Shown here one piece after another: positions 16,810-25,236 of a stretch of 64,000 bases of DNA. Location of the stretch: the NCBI GenBank assembly GCA_039815685.1, contig JBCBYV010000003.1:62001-126000 (forward strand). Direction: 5' to 3'. A model generated the notes under the pieces. It ran no database searches. It was not told the DNA's origin and was given only the letters and a program-made list of their open reading frames with translations. The translations under genes were made by a program, and so were the position numbers. The DNA is from Thermohalobaculum sp039815685 (GTDB lineage: Bacteria > Pseudomonadota > Alphaproteobacteria > Rhodobacterales > Rhodobacteraceae). Numbering within the stretch: the stretch's first letter is position 1; each line of letters begins with the position of its first letter.

Positions 16810-17472
16810 GTGTGCGGGCGCCTTTGTGAGGATGCTCGACCTTCCCTTTACGCTCGCGTTCGGCGCTGGACGGGTGGGCCGAGGGTGACGCCGGCCGGTT
16901 TTCTTCGGGCCCGGGCGCGGGAGGGCGCTGGCTTTCGGGCCGGCGTGCTTGGCGATGCCCGGGCGGCCGCGGCCGGTCTGATGCTGCCGAAACGGGAGAG
17001 GTCGCGCCTTGGCGAATGGGGGCTTGTCGTCAGGCTCTGCTGGGAGGCGGACGCGTCTCTCGCACTGCTCTTCGTCCGTCTCGGCACGGCATTGCGGGCG
17101 CGCGGGATACCGTTTCTCCCGACGCTCTGCCGACGCCTAGCGATCACGTTGGCGCAGGTCCATATCGGCGCGCCGGTGATGCTTGCGCCCGGGATCTATC
17201 TACCGCACGGGCTCGTGGTGATCGATGGCCTCGTGAGCATCGGGCAGGGCACGAGCATCCGCCCCTTCGTCACCATTGGGCTGAAGGAAGGCGAGCTCCG
17301 CGGCCCGACCATCGGCGCCCGGGTAATGATCGGGACGGGTGCGAAGATACTGGGGCCGATCACTGTGGGCGACGGCGCGAGGATCGGCGCCAACGCGGTT
17401 GTGGTCGATGACGTGCCGGCGGGCGCGACGGTGGTCGGGATGCCGGCGAGGGAGATCGGCGGCGCGGACTAG
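16810..17472 (+). CDS. Hexapeptide-repeat acetyltransferase, serine acetyltransferase-like
   Basis: A 220-residue protein with a C-terminal left-handed beta-helix: ITLAQVHIGAPVMLAPG, YLPHGLVVIDGLVSIG (His in the active-site position), then hexapeptide turns through TVGDGARIGANAVVVDD and PAGATVVGMPAREI. Serine acetyltransferase homologues in glycan clusters usually O-acetylate sugars rather than make cysteine; that is my inference here. The frame opens with GTG at 16810. The first 55 residues are low-complexity, so the ATG at 16981 is a plausible later start. It converges with the large fusion gene, overlapping by 4 bp. Confidence 0.78.
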   Translation: MCGRLCEDARPSLYARVRRWTGGPRVTPAGFLRARAREGAGFRAGVLGDARAAAAGLMLPKRERSRLGEWGLVVRLCWEADASLALLFVRLGTALRARGIPFLPTLCRRLAITLAQVHIGAPVMLAPGIYLPHGLVVIDGLVSIGQGTSIRPFVTIGLKEGELRGPTIGARVMIGTGAKILGPITVGDGARIGANAVVVDDVPAGATVVGMPAREIGGAD

Positions 17473-20309
17473 CCGTCCATCGCCGCCGGCGGTGCTCCGA
17501 TCAGCGTCGGCGTCGCCGTTGGTCGTGCGAAGGGTCGGCCGCGAAGCGCTTCATACTCCGTATCGAACGCCGCCCGGGGTGAGGTCGCGGCATTGGTGCT
17601 GACGCCGCCGTGGAGCTGATGGAACGTCGCCTCGCCGAGCAGGAGCGCGACCGTGTTGCCAGGCGCCTCGCAGGCGCGCTTCCAGAGATCGAGATTGGCG
17701 AGGCCGCCGCCGGGGCTCCGGAAACGCTCATCGAAGCCGTTCAGCGCCCGCCAGCGATCGTTCGCCATGAAGACCGCGTTGCTCTCGGAGGGCAGGGTGC
17801 GCCACCCCTTGCCCGAGGATTTCGAAAGGACGGCGATCTCGAAGAGCCGGTAGCCGTCTGCGTTCCAGTTCGAACTGTCGAGCAGCGCATCCTCTGCCGT
17901 TTCATCGTGGCCCGCGGCGACTGCCTCCTGCTGCACCATCTGACCGAGGTGAAGGCTGTGGGCGCCCACGACTGTACCGTCGCCATTCTCGAGCGCCTGC
18001 AGGGAGGAGGCGAGAAGGCCGGGCGAGGCCATGCGCGCCCCGTCGATCAGCACGCCGACATAGGCACCGCGCGCAGCCGAGATACCGAGATTGGCCGCGC
18101 CGCAGGGCGACGCATTCGCGTCATGCCGTCGGAAGAACCGCGCGTTGGGGGCGACTGCGGCCAGGTATTTCCAGTCGGGCTCGGTCGTTGAGCCGTTGTC
18201 GACGACGATGATCTCGTAGTCCGCCTCGGCAATCCCGCGCTGCATACCCGCCCCGAGCGTCTGCAGCGTGCGGGGAAGCTCTCGCGCCATATCGTAGCTT
18301 ACGACGACGACCGAAAGCCTCGGGCTTGGAGCAATCCTCTCCCCCCGCGCACTCTCCTCGCGCGGCATCGCCGCGGCAAGGTCCACGCGGGCACCGAGCA
18401 CCGCATGCTCGAGGTTCAGCAGCGGCTGAGGTGCCAGCAGATCGTCGAGCGCCGCGATGTCCGCCACATCGTAGCGTCCAGCCGCGATGTCGGCTGCGAT
18501 TTCATCGTAGTGCTCATCGAGCACCCGGTTCTCGGGGTCGAGCCCGGTGACGAGCGCGAGACCCTTGCGGTAGGGGCCGATGAAGGTCTCGAAGACGGAG
18601 ACGCGGAGTTCCGGGCGATAGCGACGTAGGATCGGCACGATCTTGAAGACATCGCCGCACCAGGCCGCGAAGCGCCGCTCGCGCTCGAGCATCGGCATCT
18701 GTTCGGGCAGCACATCGTCGAAGAGCACTACACCGTCGCGCCGCATCCACCGCTCGGTCACGATGAAGTCGCGCAGCACGTATTCCGCGAGATGCATCCC
18801 GTCGATGAAGGCGAGTTCTATCCCGTCTCGGAAGAGATCGCCGCAGCGCTTCTCGTTCGCGAAGAAGGCGTCGCTCGTCTGGCGGAACAGGCGGCATGGC
18901 TGCGTGAGACTGCTGCTCACCTGATAAGCGGGATCGACACCGATGCTTCGGCAGGCGGCGAGGCGGAGGCTCGCGCCCGTGTCGATGCCGATCTCGAAGT
19001 AGAGCCTGGGCTGGAGCGTGCTGTGTACGCGGCGGAGGCAGTCGAGGTAGTCCAGCTCCTTCTCCGCGATCCCCTGCCGCTCGGCGGCCGAAGGCAGCAA
19101 TCCGGCCGGCGCGAGGGGCGGGCGGGCCAGCCGCTCATCCGGTGCACCGCCGAGGGCGAGTGCTGGACGCGGGCCATCGGTGATCCCGGCGCGGATGCGT
19201 CCGACATAGAAGTTCGCGAGCTTGCGCTGTAGCTGATGCGTGACCTTGCCGAACTCACGGCTGATCGTCGGGATCGCTTGCGTCAGCCGCCGGGTCTTGC
19301 CGAAGAGAAACGGGCTTCGGCCGTTTAGGACCGTGTCCGTGCCCGTGACCTCCCTGAAACGCTGCTTGTAGCGCTGCACCAGCGCCTCACGCTCCTCGGG
19401 CGAGCGGTGGGTCGTCGTGCCCCGATGGTCCTGATGGAAGCTGCCCTCGCCCGGGAACACGATGTAGCTGTTCCGCGGATCGTCGATCAGGCGCGAGAAG
19501 ATCTCGAGATTGGCGAACCCGCCGCCGGGCTCGTCGAACCGCTCATCGAAGGCGCCGCATGTCTCGAGCACCCGTCGAGTCGTGATGAGGCAGTTGGTCT
19601 CGATACCATCGACATAGGATCGCGTCGGGTTCTCACCCGGATAGACCGCGTAGTTGTAGATCGCGTAGCCGTCCTTCGGCCAGCCGATCTGCGCGAGTTC
19701 GGCGCTCTCGACCTCGAAGGCCTCGACTGTCTGTGTGAGGTTCTGCGACTCGCGGCCGAGGATGAACTGCGGCACGCTGACGACGGGATTGGCGAAGAGC
19801 GCCCAGACATCGCGGGTGTTGCGCACGATGCCGGGCGAGAGGATGTGCGCGCCGTCGATCATCAGCGCGATCGCCTCAAACCGGGCGGCGGCAATGCCGC
19901 GGTTGAGCGCGACCACCGGGGACGGATGGCCATCCACCCGGATGATCTCGCGCACATGGGGAAAGCGCTCGGCCAGGTCGTCCGGCAGGGGCAGGGACGA
20001 CCCGTTGTCGACCAGGATGACCTCCAGGTCGGTCTCGGCAACGCCCTGGTAGGCCGGGGAGCAGCTCAGCAGCGTGCGTTCGATCTGCCGCGGAATGTCA
20101 TGATAGCAGATGACGAAGCTCAGGCCCTCGAACCTGCCCGGTCGATCCGGCAACTGCGCCCAGTCCGATGGAAAGCCGTCACTTACCCGGTCGAACAGGA
20201 GCTGATAGCTCCAGTCACGCTTTCGCAGTCGCTTAACGTCGGCTTCGAGCGAGGCGATATGGGTGTGCAGCCTCTTCAGTTCGTTCGCTGTCTTCTGATC
20301 GTCGGACAC
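17469..20309 (-). CDS. GT2 - methyltransferase - GT2 fusion protein
   Basis: A 946-residue protein starting with GTG (VSDDQKTANEL; AAGGGG upstream). Residues 5-35 look coiled-coil. A first GT2 domain (about 64-340) begins LSFVICYHDIPRQIERTLL. A class I SAM methyltransferase (about 435-590) has YFEIGIDTGASLRLA, LAFIDGMHLAEYVL and GVVLFDDV. A second GT2 domain (about 664-930) begins LSVVVVSYDMARELPRTL. The two GT domains look like duplicates: both end with FDERF, PGGG-ANL and a FHQ-H-G motif, and both have IDGA where a DxD is expected. It may add and methylate sugars on one glycan. Divergent from the PhyH gene. Confidence 0.82.
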   Translation of the reverse strand: MSDDQKTANELKRLHTHIASLEADVKRLRKRDWSYQLLFDRVSDGFPSDWAQLPDRPGRFEGLSFVICYHDIPRQIERTLLSCSPAYQGVAETDLEVILVDNGSSLPLPDDLAERFPHVREIIRVDGHPSPVVALNRGIAAARFEAIALMIDGAHILSPGIVRNTRDVWALFANPVVSVPQFILGRESQNLTQTVEAFEVESAELAQIGWPKDGYAIYNYAVYPGENPTRSYVDGIETNCLITTRRVLETCGAFDERFDEPGGGFANLEIFSRLIDDPRNSYIVFPGEGSFHQDHRGTTTHRSPEEREALVQRYKQRFREVTGTDTVLNGRSPFLFGKTRRLTQAIPTISREFGKVTHQLQRKLANFYVGRIRAGITDGPRPALALGGAPDERLARPPLAPAGLLPSAAERQGIAEKELDYLDCLRRVHSTLQPRLYFEIGIDTGASLRLAACRSIGVDPAYQVSSSLTQPCRLFRQTSDAFFANEKRCGDLFRDGIELAFIDGMHLAEYVLRDFIVTERWMRRDGVVLFDDVLPEQMPMLERERRFAAWCGDVFKIVPILRRYRPELRVSVFETFIGPYRKGLALVTGLDPENRVLDEHYDEIAADIAAGRYDVADIAALDDLLAPQPLLNLEHAVLGARVDLAAAMPREESARGERIAPSPRLSVVVVSYDMARELPRTLQTLGAGMQRGIAEADYEIIVVDNGSTTEPDWKYLAAVAPNARFFRRHDANASPCGAANLGISAARGAYVGVLIDGARMASPGLLASSLQALENGDGTVVGAHSLHLGQMVQQEAVAAGHDETAEDALLDSSNWNADGYRLFEIAVLSKSSGKGWRTLPSESNAVFMANDRWRALNGFDERFRSPGGGLANLDLWKRACEAPGNTVALLLGEATFHQLHGGVSTNAATSPRAAFDTEYEALRGRPFARPTATPTLIGAPPAAMDG

Positions 20310-20397
20310 TCGGACGCAGCCCCTTAACCGCCGCGCCCCCCGTGAACGCGGACCCCTTGGGCCTCGCGGGGTAGTGGTGTAGGAGCGACGACGCAAG

Positions 20398-21471
20398 ATG
20401 TCGGGCTTGAAAGGAAGCGTGATGAACGCCGTCTTTTCCGAACTGAGCGCACGCCGCAACGACGACCTGTCGGCCGCCATCGAAGAGGCAGCCGAGCGCT
20501 GCCGGGAGAGTGGGAGCGTCGGCGATCTGATCCGTCTCCGCGATCTCCGCCTCAAGGCCGGGGCCGAGCTTGCGGCACTCCCGGACACGAGTTGGGACAA
20601 CGAGCCCGAGGAGCCGGTGGAGGATCTCTTCCCCGATGTCAGGGACGGCATCCCCGAAGTCGATCTGCGCGAACTTGGCTCGGCGTCTCTGCGGAGCGCG
20701 ATGTGCCATCACGGCGCGCTGATCGTCCGCAACATGCTAAGCCTGCGGCAAGCGCACGAGTATCGGGTTGCGATCGATCGCGTCATCGAAGCCGCGAAGG
20801 CCTATCAGAAGACGGTGGAGGAGGACGCGGAGGACGTGCGTCCGACGGCGATGAAGGCCGACTATCTGCCGTTCCGCGACTCAGAGAGCGGCGTGAAACG
20901 CCGGAACCACAGTTTCGTCGCCAGCAGCGGCTCGATCGAGACCCTGCTCTCGCCGAGCTTCTCGCTCAGTCTCTTCGACAGCTTCGAGCGCCTCGGTCTT
21001 CGCCGTCTCTTGCAGGACTACTTCCAGGACGAGCCCTGCGTCTCGTTCCAGAAATGCGTGCTGCGGCGCGCCGAGCCGTTGAAGGCGCCGGCGGAATGGC
21101 ATCAGGACGGCGCCTTCATGGATCGCGATATCAAGAGCCTCAACCTCTGGATCGCGCTCAGCGAATGCGGTGGCGGGACCGACAGCCCGGGCATGGACCT
21201 TGTGCCGCGACGCCTCGATGAGGTGCTTGAGCCGGGCACGAATGGCGCGATCTTTAACTGGTCCATATCGGGGGCGACGGTGGCGGAGAGGTTCCCTGGG
21301 CTTGAGCCGGCACGGCCGTTCTTCGGACCGGGGGACGCGATCTTCTTCGATCATCTCAACCTTCACGCCACCTCGTCCGATCCGTCCTTTACGCAGCCGC
21401 GCTACGCCATCGAGAACTGGTTCTTCGCCAAGGGGCGTGCTGCGACGAACCAGTTTCCTGCCGTCTGGTAG
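20398..21471 (+). CDS. Phytanoyl-CoA dioxygenase (PhyH) family protein
   Basis: A 357-residue Fe(II)/2-oxoglutarate oxygenase-type protein. The iron triad is WHQDG (His235, Asp237) and His323 in FDHLNLHATSS; Arg335 in QPRYAIENWF would bind 2-oxoglutarate, so the enzyme looks active. The N-terminal 80 residues are charged helices not typical of the domain. Such enzymes hydroxylate lipids, sugars or small metabolites; here, among glycosyl- and sulfotransferases, the substrate may be a surface glycan or lipid. An in-frame ATG at 20422 has the better ribosome site (AAAGGAAGCGTG) and may be the true start. Confidence 0.82.
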   Translation: MSGLKGSVMNAVFSELSARRNDDLSAAIEEAAERCRESGSVGDLIRLRDLRLKAGAELAALPDTSWDNEPEEPVEDLFPDVRDGIPEVDLRELGSASLRSAMCHHGALIVRNMLSLRQAHEYRVAIDRVIEAAKAYQKTVEEDAEDVRPTAMKADYLPFRDSESGVKRRNHSFVASSGSIETLLSPSFSLSLFDSFERLGLRRLLQDYFQDEPCVSFQKCVLRRAEPLKAPAEWHQDGAFMDRDIKSLNLWIALSECGGGTDSPGMDLVPRRLDEVLEPGTNGAIFNWSISGATVAERFPGLEPARPFFGPGDAIFFDHLNLHATSSDPSFTQPRYAIENWFFAKGRAATNQFPAVW

Positions 21472-21494
21472 CGTGAGAGGTTAGTGTCTCGGGC

Positions 21495-22508
21495 CTAGCC
21501 AGCCTCGCTATCGAGCGGCGGGGGGCTCCCGGCTTCCTCAAGGGCCAGACGCAGGTTCTGCACCTGCCGTTTCTTCAGCTCGAGCCCGGCGCTCAACGCC
21601 TCCAGCTGGCGCTCGAGCGCTGCCTGCGTCTGGTCGTAGCTGCGGATGATGTGGTGCAGCATCGGCTCTGCGGCCGCAAATTCGCGGTAGAGCCTTGCCA
21701 ACGTATCGTGTGGCCGGGCGGCGGTCGGGTCGTGCGCTAGGATGCGGAGCGCCGCATAGGCGTCGCTGATCCAGCCGCGTGTGAGGTCGTTGTGCAGCAC
21801 GTCCTCGGCGGTCCTGGAATGCGTGCGCAGCCCGCTGTCGAGGAAGCCCCGGATATCGGGCAGCGCAGCGGCAACGGAGACCGGGAAGGGTGCAGGCAGT
21901 GCGGCTTCCGCGTGTTGCAGCGCCGCTTCGGGGTCGGTCAACAGGCGGTCGTAGGCGATGAAGCTACGCGGCAGTCCTTCGGATCCGACGGTGGCATCAA
22001 GGGTGTAGCGGAGCCAGAGCAGCGCGGCGTTCGCCTCCGTCAGGTTGTTGCGCTGCACGAGAGAGGCGATCACTTCGAGCGGGTTCCTGACAGGGATCAC
22101 CACGCTCAGTGGCAGCCGGCGCTCGAAGGCCGCCCGATACTGCGGGACGAGGCGGCAGATGCGCGGCTCCTTGAGGACGGCCGGCTGGCCCGCGGCGAAC
22201 TCGCTCGCGACATGCGCCACCAGATCGGCCTCGAAATCCCGCAACCGGGCGGAGCGTATGCGGGGCAGGAGGCCCGAGCCCCAGTCGGACCACACAAGGT
22301 CTGCATCATGCATGAAGTTGTCGTTGAGCCGCGCGATCGGCTGGCTCTCCCAATGCCCGCGCCGGTTGGAGGCGTTGCTGGGTATCAGGGTCTTGGGGAG
22401 GGAATGGCCGAGCAGGCTCATCACCCGGGCGACGGCCGAGCTGCCGCTGCGATGCATGCCGAGGACGAGCACGAGCGACGAGGGCAGGGCGCTATCCTCG
22501 ATGCTCAT
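21495..22508 (-). CDS. Sulfotransferase family protein
   Basis: A 337-residue PAPS-dependent sulfotransferase. The 5'-phosphosulfate loop is LVLGMHRSGSSAVARVMSLL (about 13-32) and the 3'-phosphate motif is VVIPVRNPLEVIASLVQRNN. SNASNRRGHWES is also typical of this Sulfotransfer group. The last 60 residues form a predicted coiled coil. The start is supported by GAGAGGAGAAGACGG. The acceptor is unknown; the location suggests a surface glycan or glycolipid. It is divergent from the second sulfotransferase (136 bp between). No PAPS-synthesis genes occur in the window. Confidence 0.85.
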   Translation of the reverse strand: MSIEDSALPSSLVLVLGMHRSGSSAVARVMSLLGHSLPKTLIPSNASNRRGHWESQPIARLNDNFMHDADLVWSDWGSGLLPRIRSARLRDFEADLVAHVASEFAAGQPAVLKEPRICRLVPQYRAAFERRLPLSVVIPVRNPLEVIASLVQRNNLTEANAALLWLRYTLDATVGSEGLPRSFIAYDRLLTDPEAALQHAEAALPAPFPVSVAAALPDIRGFLDSGLRTHSRTAEDVLHNDLTRGWISDAYAALRILAHDPTAARPHDTLARLYREFAAAEPMLHHIIRSYDQTQAALERQLEALSAGLELKKRQVQNLRLALEEAGSPPPLDSEAG

Positions 22509-22644
22509 CCGTCTTCTCCTCTCAATGGCCTCCCGGGCCGCATAGCTCCGCCGGACGGGTGAGACAAGACACGCGCCCTTGCAGCGCGTCTCGCCACCGT
22601 CTTGGATGCCACGAGGATCATGGAAAGGCTGACGGGGTCGGCAT

Positions 22645-23388
22645 ATGCGCTTTCCGAACCTGCTGATGGTCGGCGTGCAGAAGGCCGGCACGACCTGGAT
22701 GCACGAGACGCTGTCCGGCTCGCGTCACATCTTCGGCTCGGCCAAAAAGGAACTCAATCTATGGGGGCATGACGGGTGGCGCGATCGCCTGGACGCCTAT
22801 CGGGCGCATTTTCCGACTGACGCGAAGCCCGGGGCGCGCTTCTACCTTGAAAGCACGCCGCACTACTTCCACGCCGCGAACGTCTTCCACGATATCGCGA
22901 CCGAGATCCGCGAGACGATCCCTGACGTCCGGGTGATGGTGATGCTTCGCAATCCGGTGGAGCGCTATCGCTCCGCCTACATCCATCACATGCGCAAGGG
23001 ACGGCTGCCCTTCGCGCAAGTGATCAAGGATGTGACGGATGCCCAGATCATGCTGTCGACAGGACTTTACGGAAAGATCCTCAAGCACTGGATCACTGTG
23101 TTCCCGGATATGCTCGTTCTTTCGCACGACCGGCTGGCGGCGGCGCCGGGCGATCTTCTCTGCGAAGTGTTTCAGTGGCTTGGGCTCGACTGCGACCTCG
23201 ATCTGGAGCGGCTTTTGCCCCCCAGCCACACCGCGGAGCAGAAGCAGAGGGAAGCAGCCTGGCCATCGATGCCGCGCCTCAGCAATGACGCGCGGGAGGA
23301 GTTGGCGGCGTATTACCGAGACGATCTGGCCTTGCTCGACACGCTCGTAAGCTTCGATGCTAAAGTCTGGCTCAGGACCGACGATTGA
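22645..23388 (+). CDS. Sulfotransferase family protein (heparan-type domain)
   Basis: A 247-residue sulfotransferase of the type named for heparan sulfate enzymes. The PAPS 5' loop is LMVGVQKAGTTWMHETL (7-23), and VMVMLRNPVERYRSAYIHH (near residue 100) is the 3'-phosphate motif. KELNLWG and LESTPHYFH fit the substrate-side loops. It shares the intergenic region with the other sulfotransferase but belongs to a different subfamily, so the pair is not a simple duplication. The 3' end overlaps convergent ispA by 17 bp. Confidence 0.85.
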   Translation: MRFPNLLMVGVQKAGTTWMHETLSGSRHIFGSAKKELNLWGHDGWRDRLDAYRAHFPTDAKPGARFYLESTPHYFHAANVFHDIATEIRETIPDVRVMVMLRNPVERYRSAYIHHMRKGRLPFAQVIKDVTDAQIMLSTGLYGKILKHWITVFPDMLVLSHDRLAAAPGDLLCEVFQWLGLDCDLDLERLLPPSHTAEQKQREAAWPSMPRLSNDAREELAAYYRDDLALLDTLVSFDAKVWLRTDD

Positions 23389-24283
23389 CCACGAAGGCCG
23401 CGGCGTCGATCAGAAGACCGGCACGTTCACCGAACGGGGCCAGTTCGTCCGCCGCCTCGTCGATCAGCGCGCGCGCCCGTGCCTTCGCGCCGTCGATCCC
23501 GAGGATGTCGACAAAGGTCGCCTTGCCGGCGGCGGCATCCTTGCCGACGCGCTTGCCGACCTCTGCCTCCGTGCCCGTGACGTCGAGAAGGTCGTCCGCG
23601 ATCTGGAACGCCTCACCGAGCGCACGGGCATAGGCGCGGACCCGGGTAATGCCATCCTCGGAAGCCCCGGCTACAGTGGCGCCAAGCTCCGCCGCAATCT
23701 CGATCAACGCGCCGGTCTTCAGCGCCTGCAGCCGCTTCACGGCTTCTGCGCTCAATGGCGCGCCCGCCTTTTCGGCTGCAAGATCAAGCGCTTGCCCACC
23801 AACCATGCCGGCAGCACCTGAAGCCTGAGCGAGCCGGAGGCAGAGCTGCGCCCGGATCGCGCCGTCGCTATGCGTGGCCGGATCAGCGAGGATCTCGAAA
23901 GCGATGGTCTGCAGGGCGTCACCCGCCAACACCGCCGTTGCCTCGTCCCAGACCCTGTGCACCGTCGGCTTGCCGCGGCGAAGGTCATCGTCATCCATGC
24001 AGGGCATGTCGTCATGCACGAGGCTGTAGGCGTGGAGACATTCGAGCGCCGCGCCAACGCGCAGGGCGCCGGCCCGCGGACCGTCGAAGAGCGCGCAGCC
24101 TTCTAGCGCCAGGAACGCCCTAAGCCGCTTGCCCCCGCCGGTGACGGCGTAGCGCATCGCTGCGATCAGCTCTTCTTCGCCAGGGCTTCCGGCCGTCTGG
24201 GGCAGAAGGGCCTCGAGCGTCGTTTCCGTGTCCCGGGCCGCTTCCTCAAGCGCCCCGGCAAAGGATCGGGTCGTGACCGTCAT
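23372..24283 (-). CDS. ispA: Short-chain polyprenyl diphosphate synthase (farnesyl diphosphate synthase)
   Basis: A 303-residue class I prenyltransferase that condenses IPP with allylic diphosphates, making the C15 precursor for squalene and hopanoids. The first aspartate-rich motif is LVHDDMPCMDDDDLRRG (FARM), the second is FQIADDLLD (SARM), with GGKRLR near residue 52. The start MTVTTRSFAG is four bases after the mlaA stop, so the two genes form one unit. FPP rather than GGPP as product is inferred from the bacterial IspA-like pattern and the adjacent squalene/hopanoid genes. Confidence 0.87.
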   Translation of the reverse strand: MTVTTRSFAGALEEAARDTETTLEALLPQTAGSPGEEELIAAMRYAVTGGGKRLRAFLALEGCALFDGPRAGALRVGAALECLHAYSLVHDDMPCMDDDDLRRGKPTVHRVWDEATAVLAGDALQTIAFEILADPATHSDGAIRAQLCLRLAQASGAAGMVGGQALDLAAEKAGAPLSAEAVKRLQALKTGALIEIAAELGATVAGASEDGITRVRAYARALGEAFQIADDLLDVTGTEAEVGKRVGKDAAAGKATFVDILGIDGAKARARALIDEAADELAPFGERAGLLIDAAAFVVNRRS

Positions 24284-24287
24284 TGCG

Positions 24288-25040
24288 TCAGTTCGTCGTC
24301 TCGTCGTCGAAGATGTCCGGCGCCGCACCGCCACCGGAGATTTGCGCGCGCCGGCGCTGCAGATAGACCGAGCGCAGCGTCACATAGCTGTCCGGGCTTT
24401 CGTAAAGGAGCTCGTCAATCAGATCTGCATTCGCATCACGCTCGTGGACGGGATCGATGACCGTGAAGCCAAGCGTGGCACGGCCAAGCGCGTCGGGCCC
24501 GCCAAGCACAGTGTAGGTGCCGGGCGAGAACGCGCGATCGACGACAAAGCCCGTGATGTCGCGAGGATTGGACGGTCCGACCAGCGGCAGCACGAGATAA
24601 GGCCCGGAGCCGACGCCCCATTTGCCGAGCGTCACGCCGAAGTCCGTCTCCTCGCGGGGAATGCCGAACTCCGTGGCCGGGTCGAGCAGCCCGCCGGCGC
24701 CAAGCACCGTGTTGAGCGTGAAGCGCGCGAAGGTGCGACCCGCCGCGCTCGCCTCGCCCTGCAGCAGGTAATTCATGAAATCAACCGGCAGCTCGAGGTG
24801 GCTGAGCCCGTTGCCGATAATGAGCTTGGTCGGACCGACGGCGACCACGTCGTAGCCCTTGGCAACCGGACGGAGCACATTCTCGTCGAGCGTAACGTTG
24901 AAGTCATGGATCGCGCGATTGGTCTCCTCGTAGGGATCCTGCTCGGCAAAGCTTGCGTTCTCATCGATGCTGGCGCAGGCGCCGAGGCCGAGGAGAACCA
25001 GAGCGGTCAGGCCGCGTACAAGGATCCGTTCGATGGTCAT
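24288..25040 (-). CDS. mlaA: MlaA/VacJ family outer-membrane lipoprotein
   Basis: A 250-residue lipoprotein with an N-terminal signal ending in a lipobox (GLGAC, Cys about 22). DPYEETNRAIHDFNVTLD is the MlaA signature and VDFMNYLLQGE is the matching amphipathic region; LGKWGVGSGPYLVLPLVGPS is conserved in the family. In the Mla pathway it removes phospholipid from the outer leaflet of the outer membrane. Next to hpnN and an MlaC-like gene it may serve hopanoid or phospholipid traffic. The start has GGAGCGATC upstream. Divergent from hpnN across 196 bp. Confidence 0.88.
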   Translation of the reverse strand: MTIERILVRGLTALVLLGLGACASIDENASFAEQDPYEETNRAIHDFNVTLDENVLRPVAKGYDVVAVGPTKLIIGNGLSHLELPVDFMNYLLQGEASAAGRTFARFTLNTVLGAGGLLDPATEFGIPREETDFGVTLGKWGVGSGPYLVLPLVGPSNPRDITGFVVDRAFSPGTYTVLGGPDALGRATLGFTVIDPVHERDANADLIDELLYESPDSYVTLRSVYLQRRRAQISGGGAAPDIFDDETTN

Positions 25041-25236
25041 GATCGCTCCGTAATCGTGCTGTCGGCCCCGCTGGCCGCCGACGCCCCCACGACGCCAACC
25101 CGCATAACCGTTCGTAGCGGCGACGCTGCCGTGGCGCGCGGCCGCGGCGCAAGGTAGCGTGCGGCACTGTTCACAACAAGCGCGGCCGCCATAGGTCAGC
25201 GTCACCAATCAGCAACGGATCGGCGGAGCGATAGCA

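Noticed and set aside
19407..20327. 306-codon plus-strand frame
   Set aside because: Antisense to the first GT2 domain of the fusion protein.
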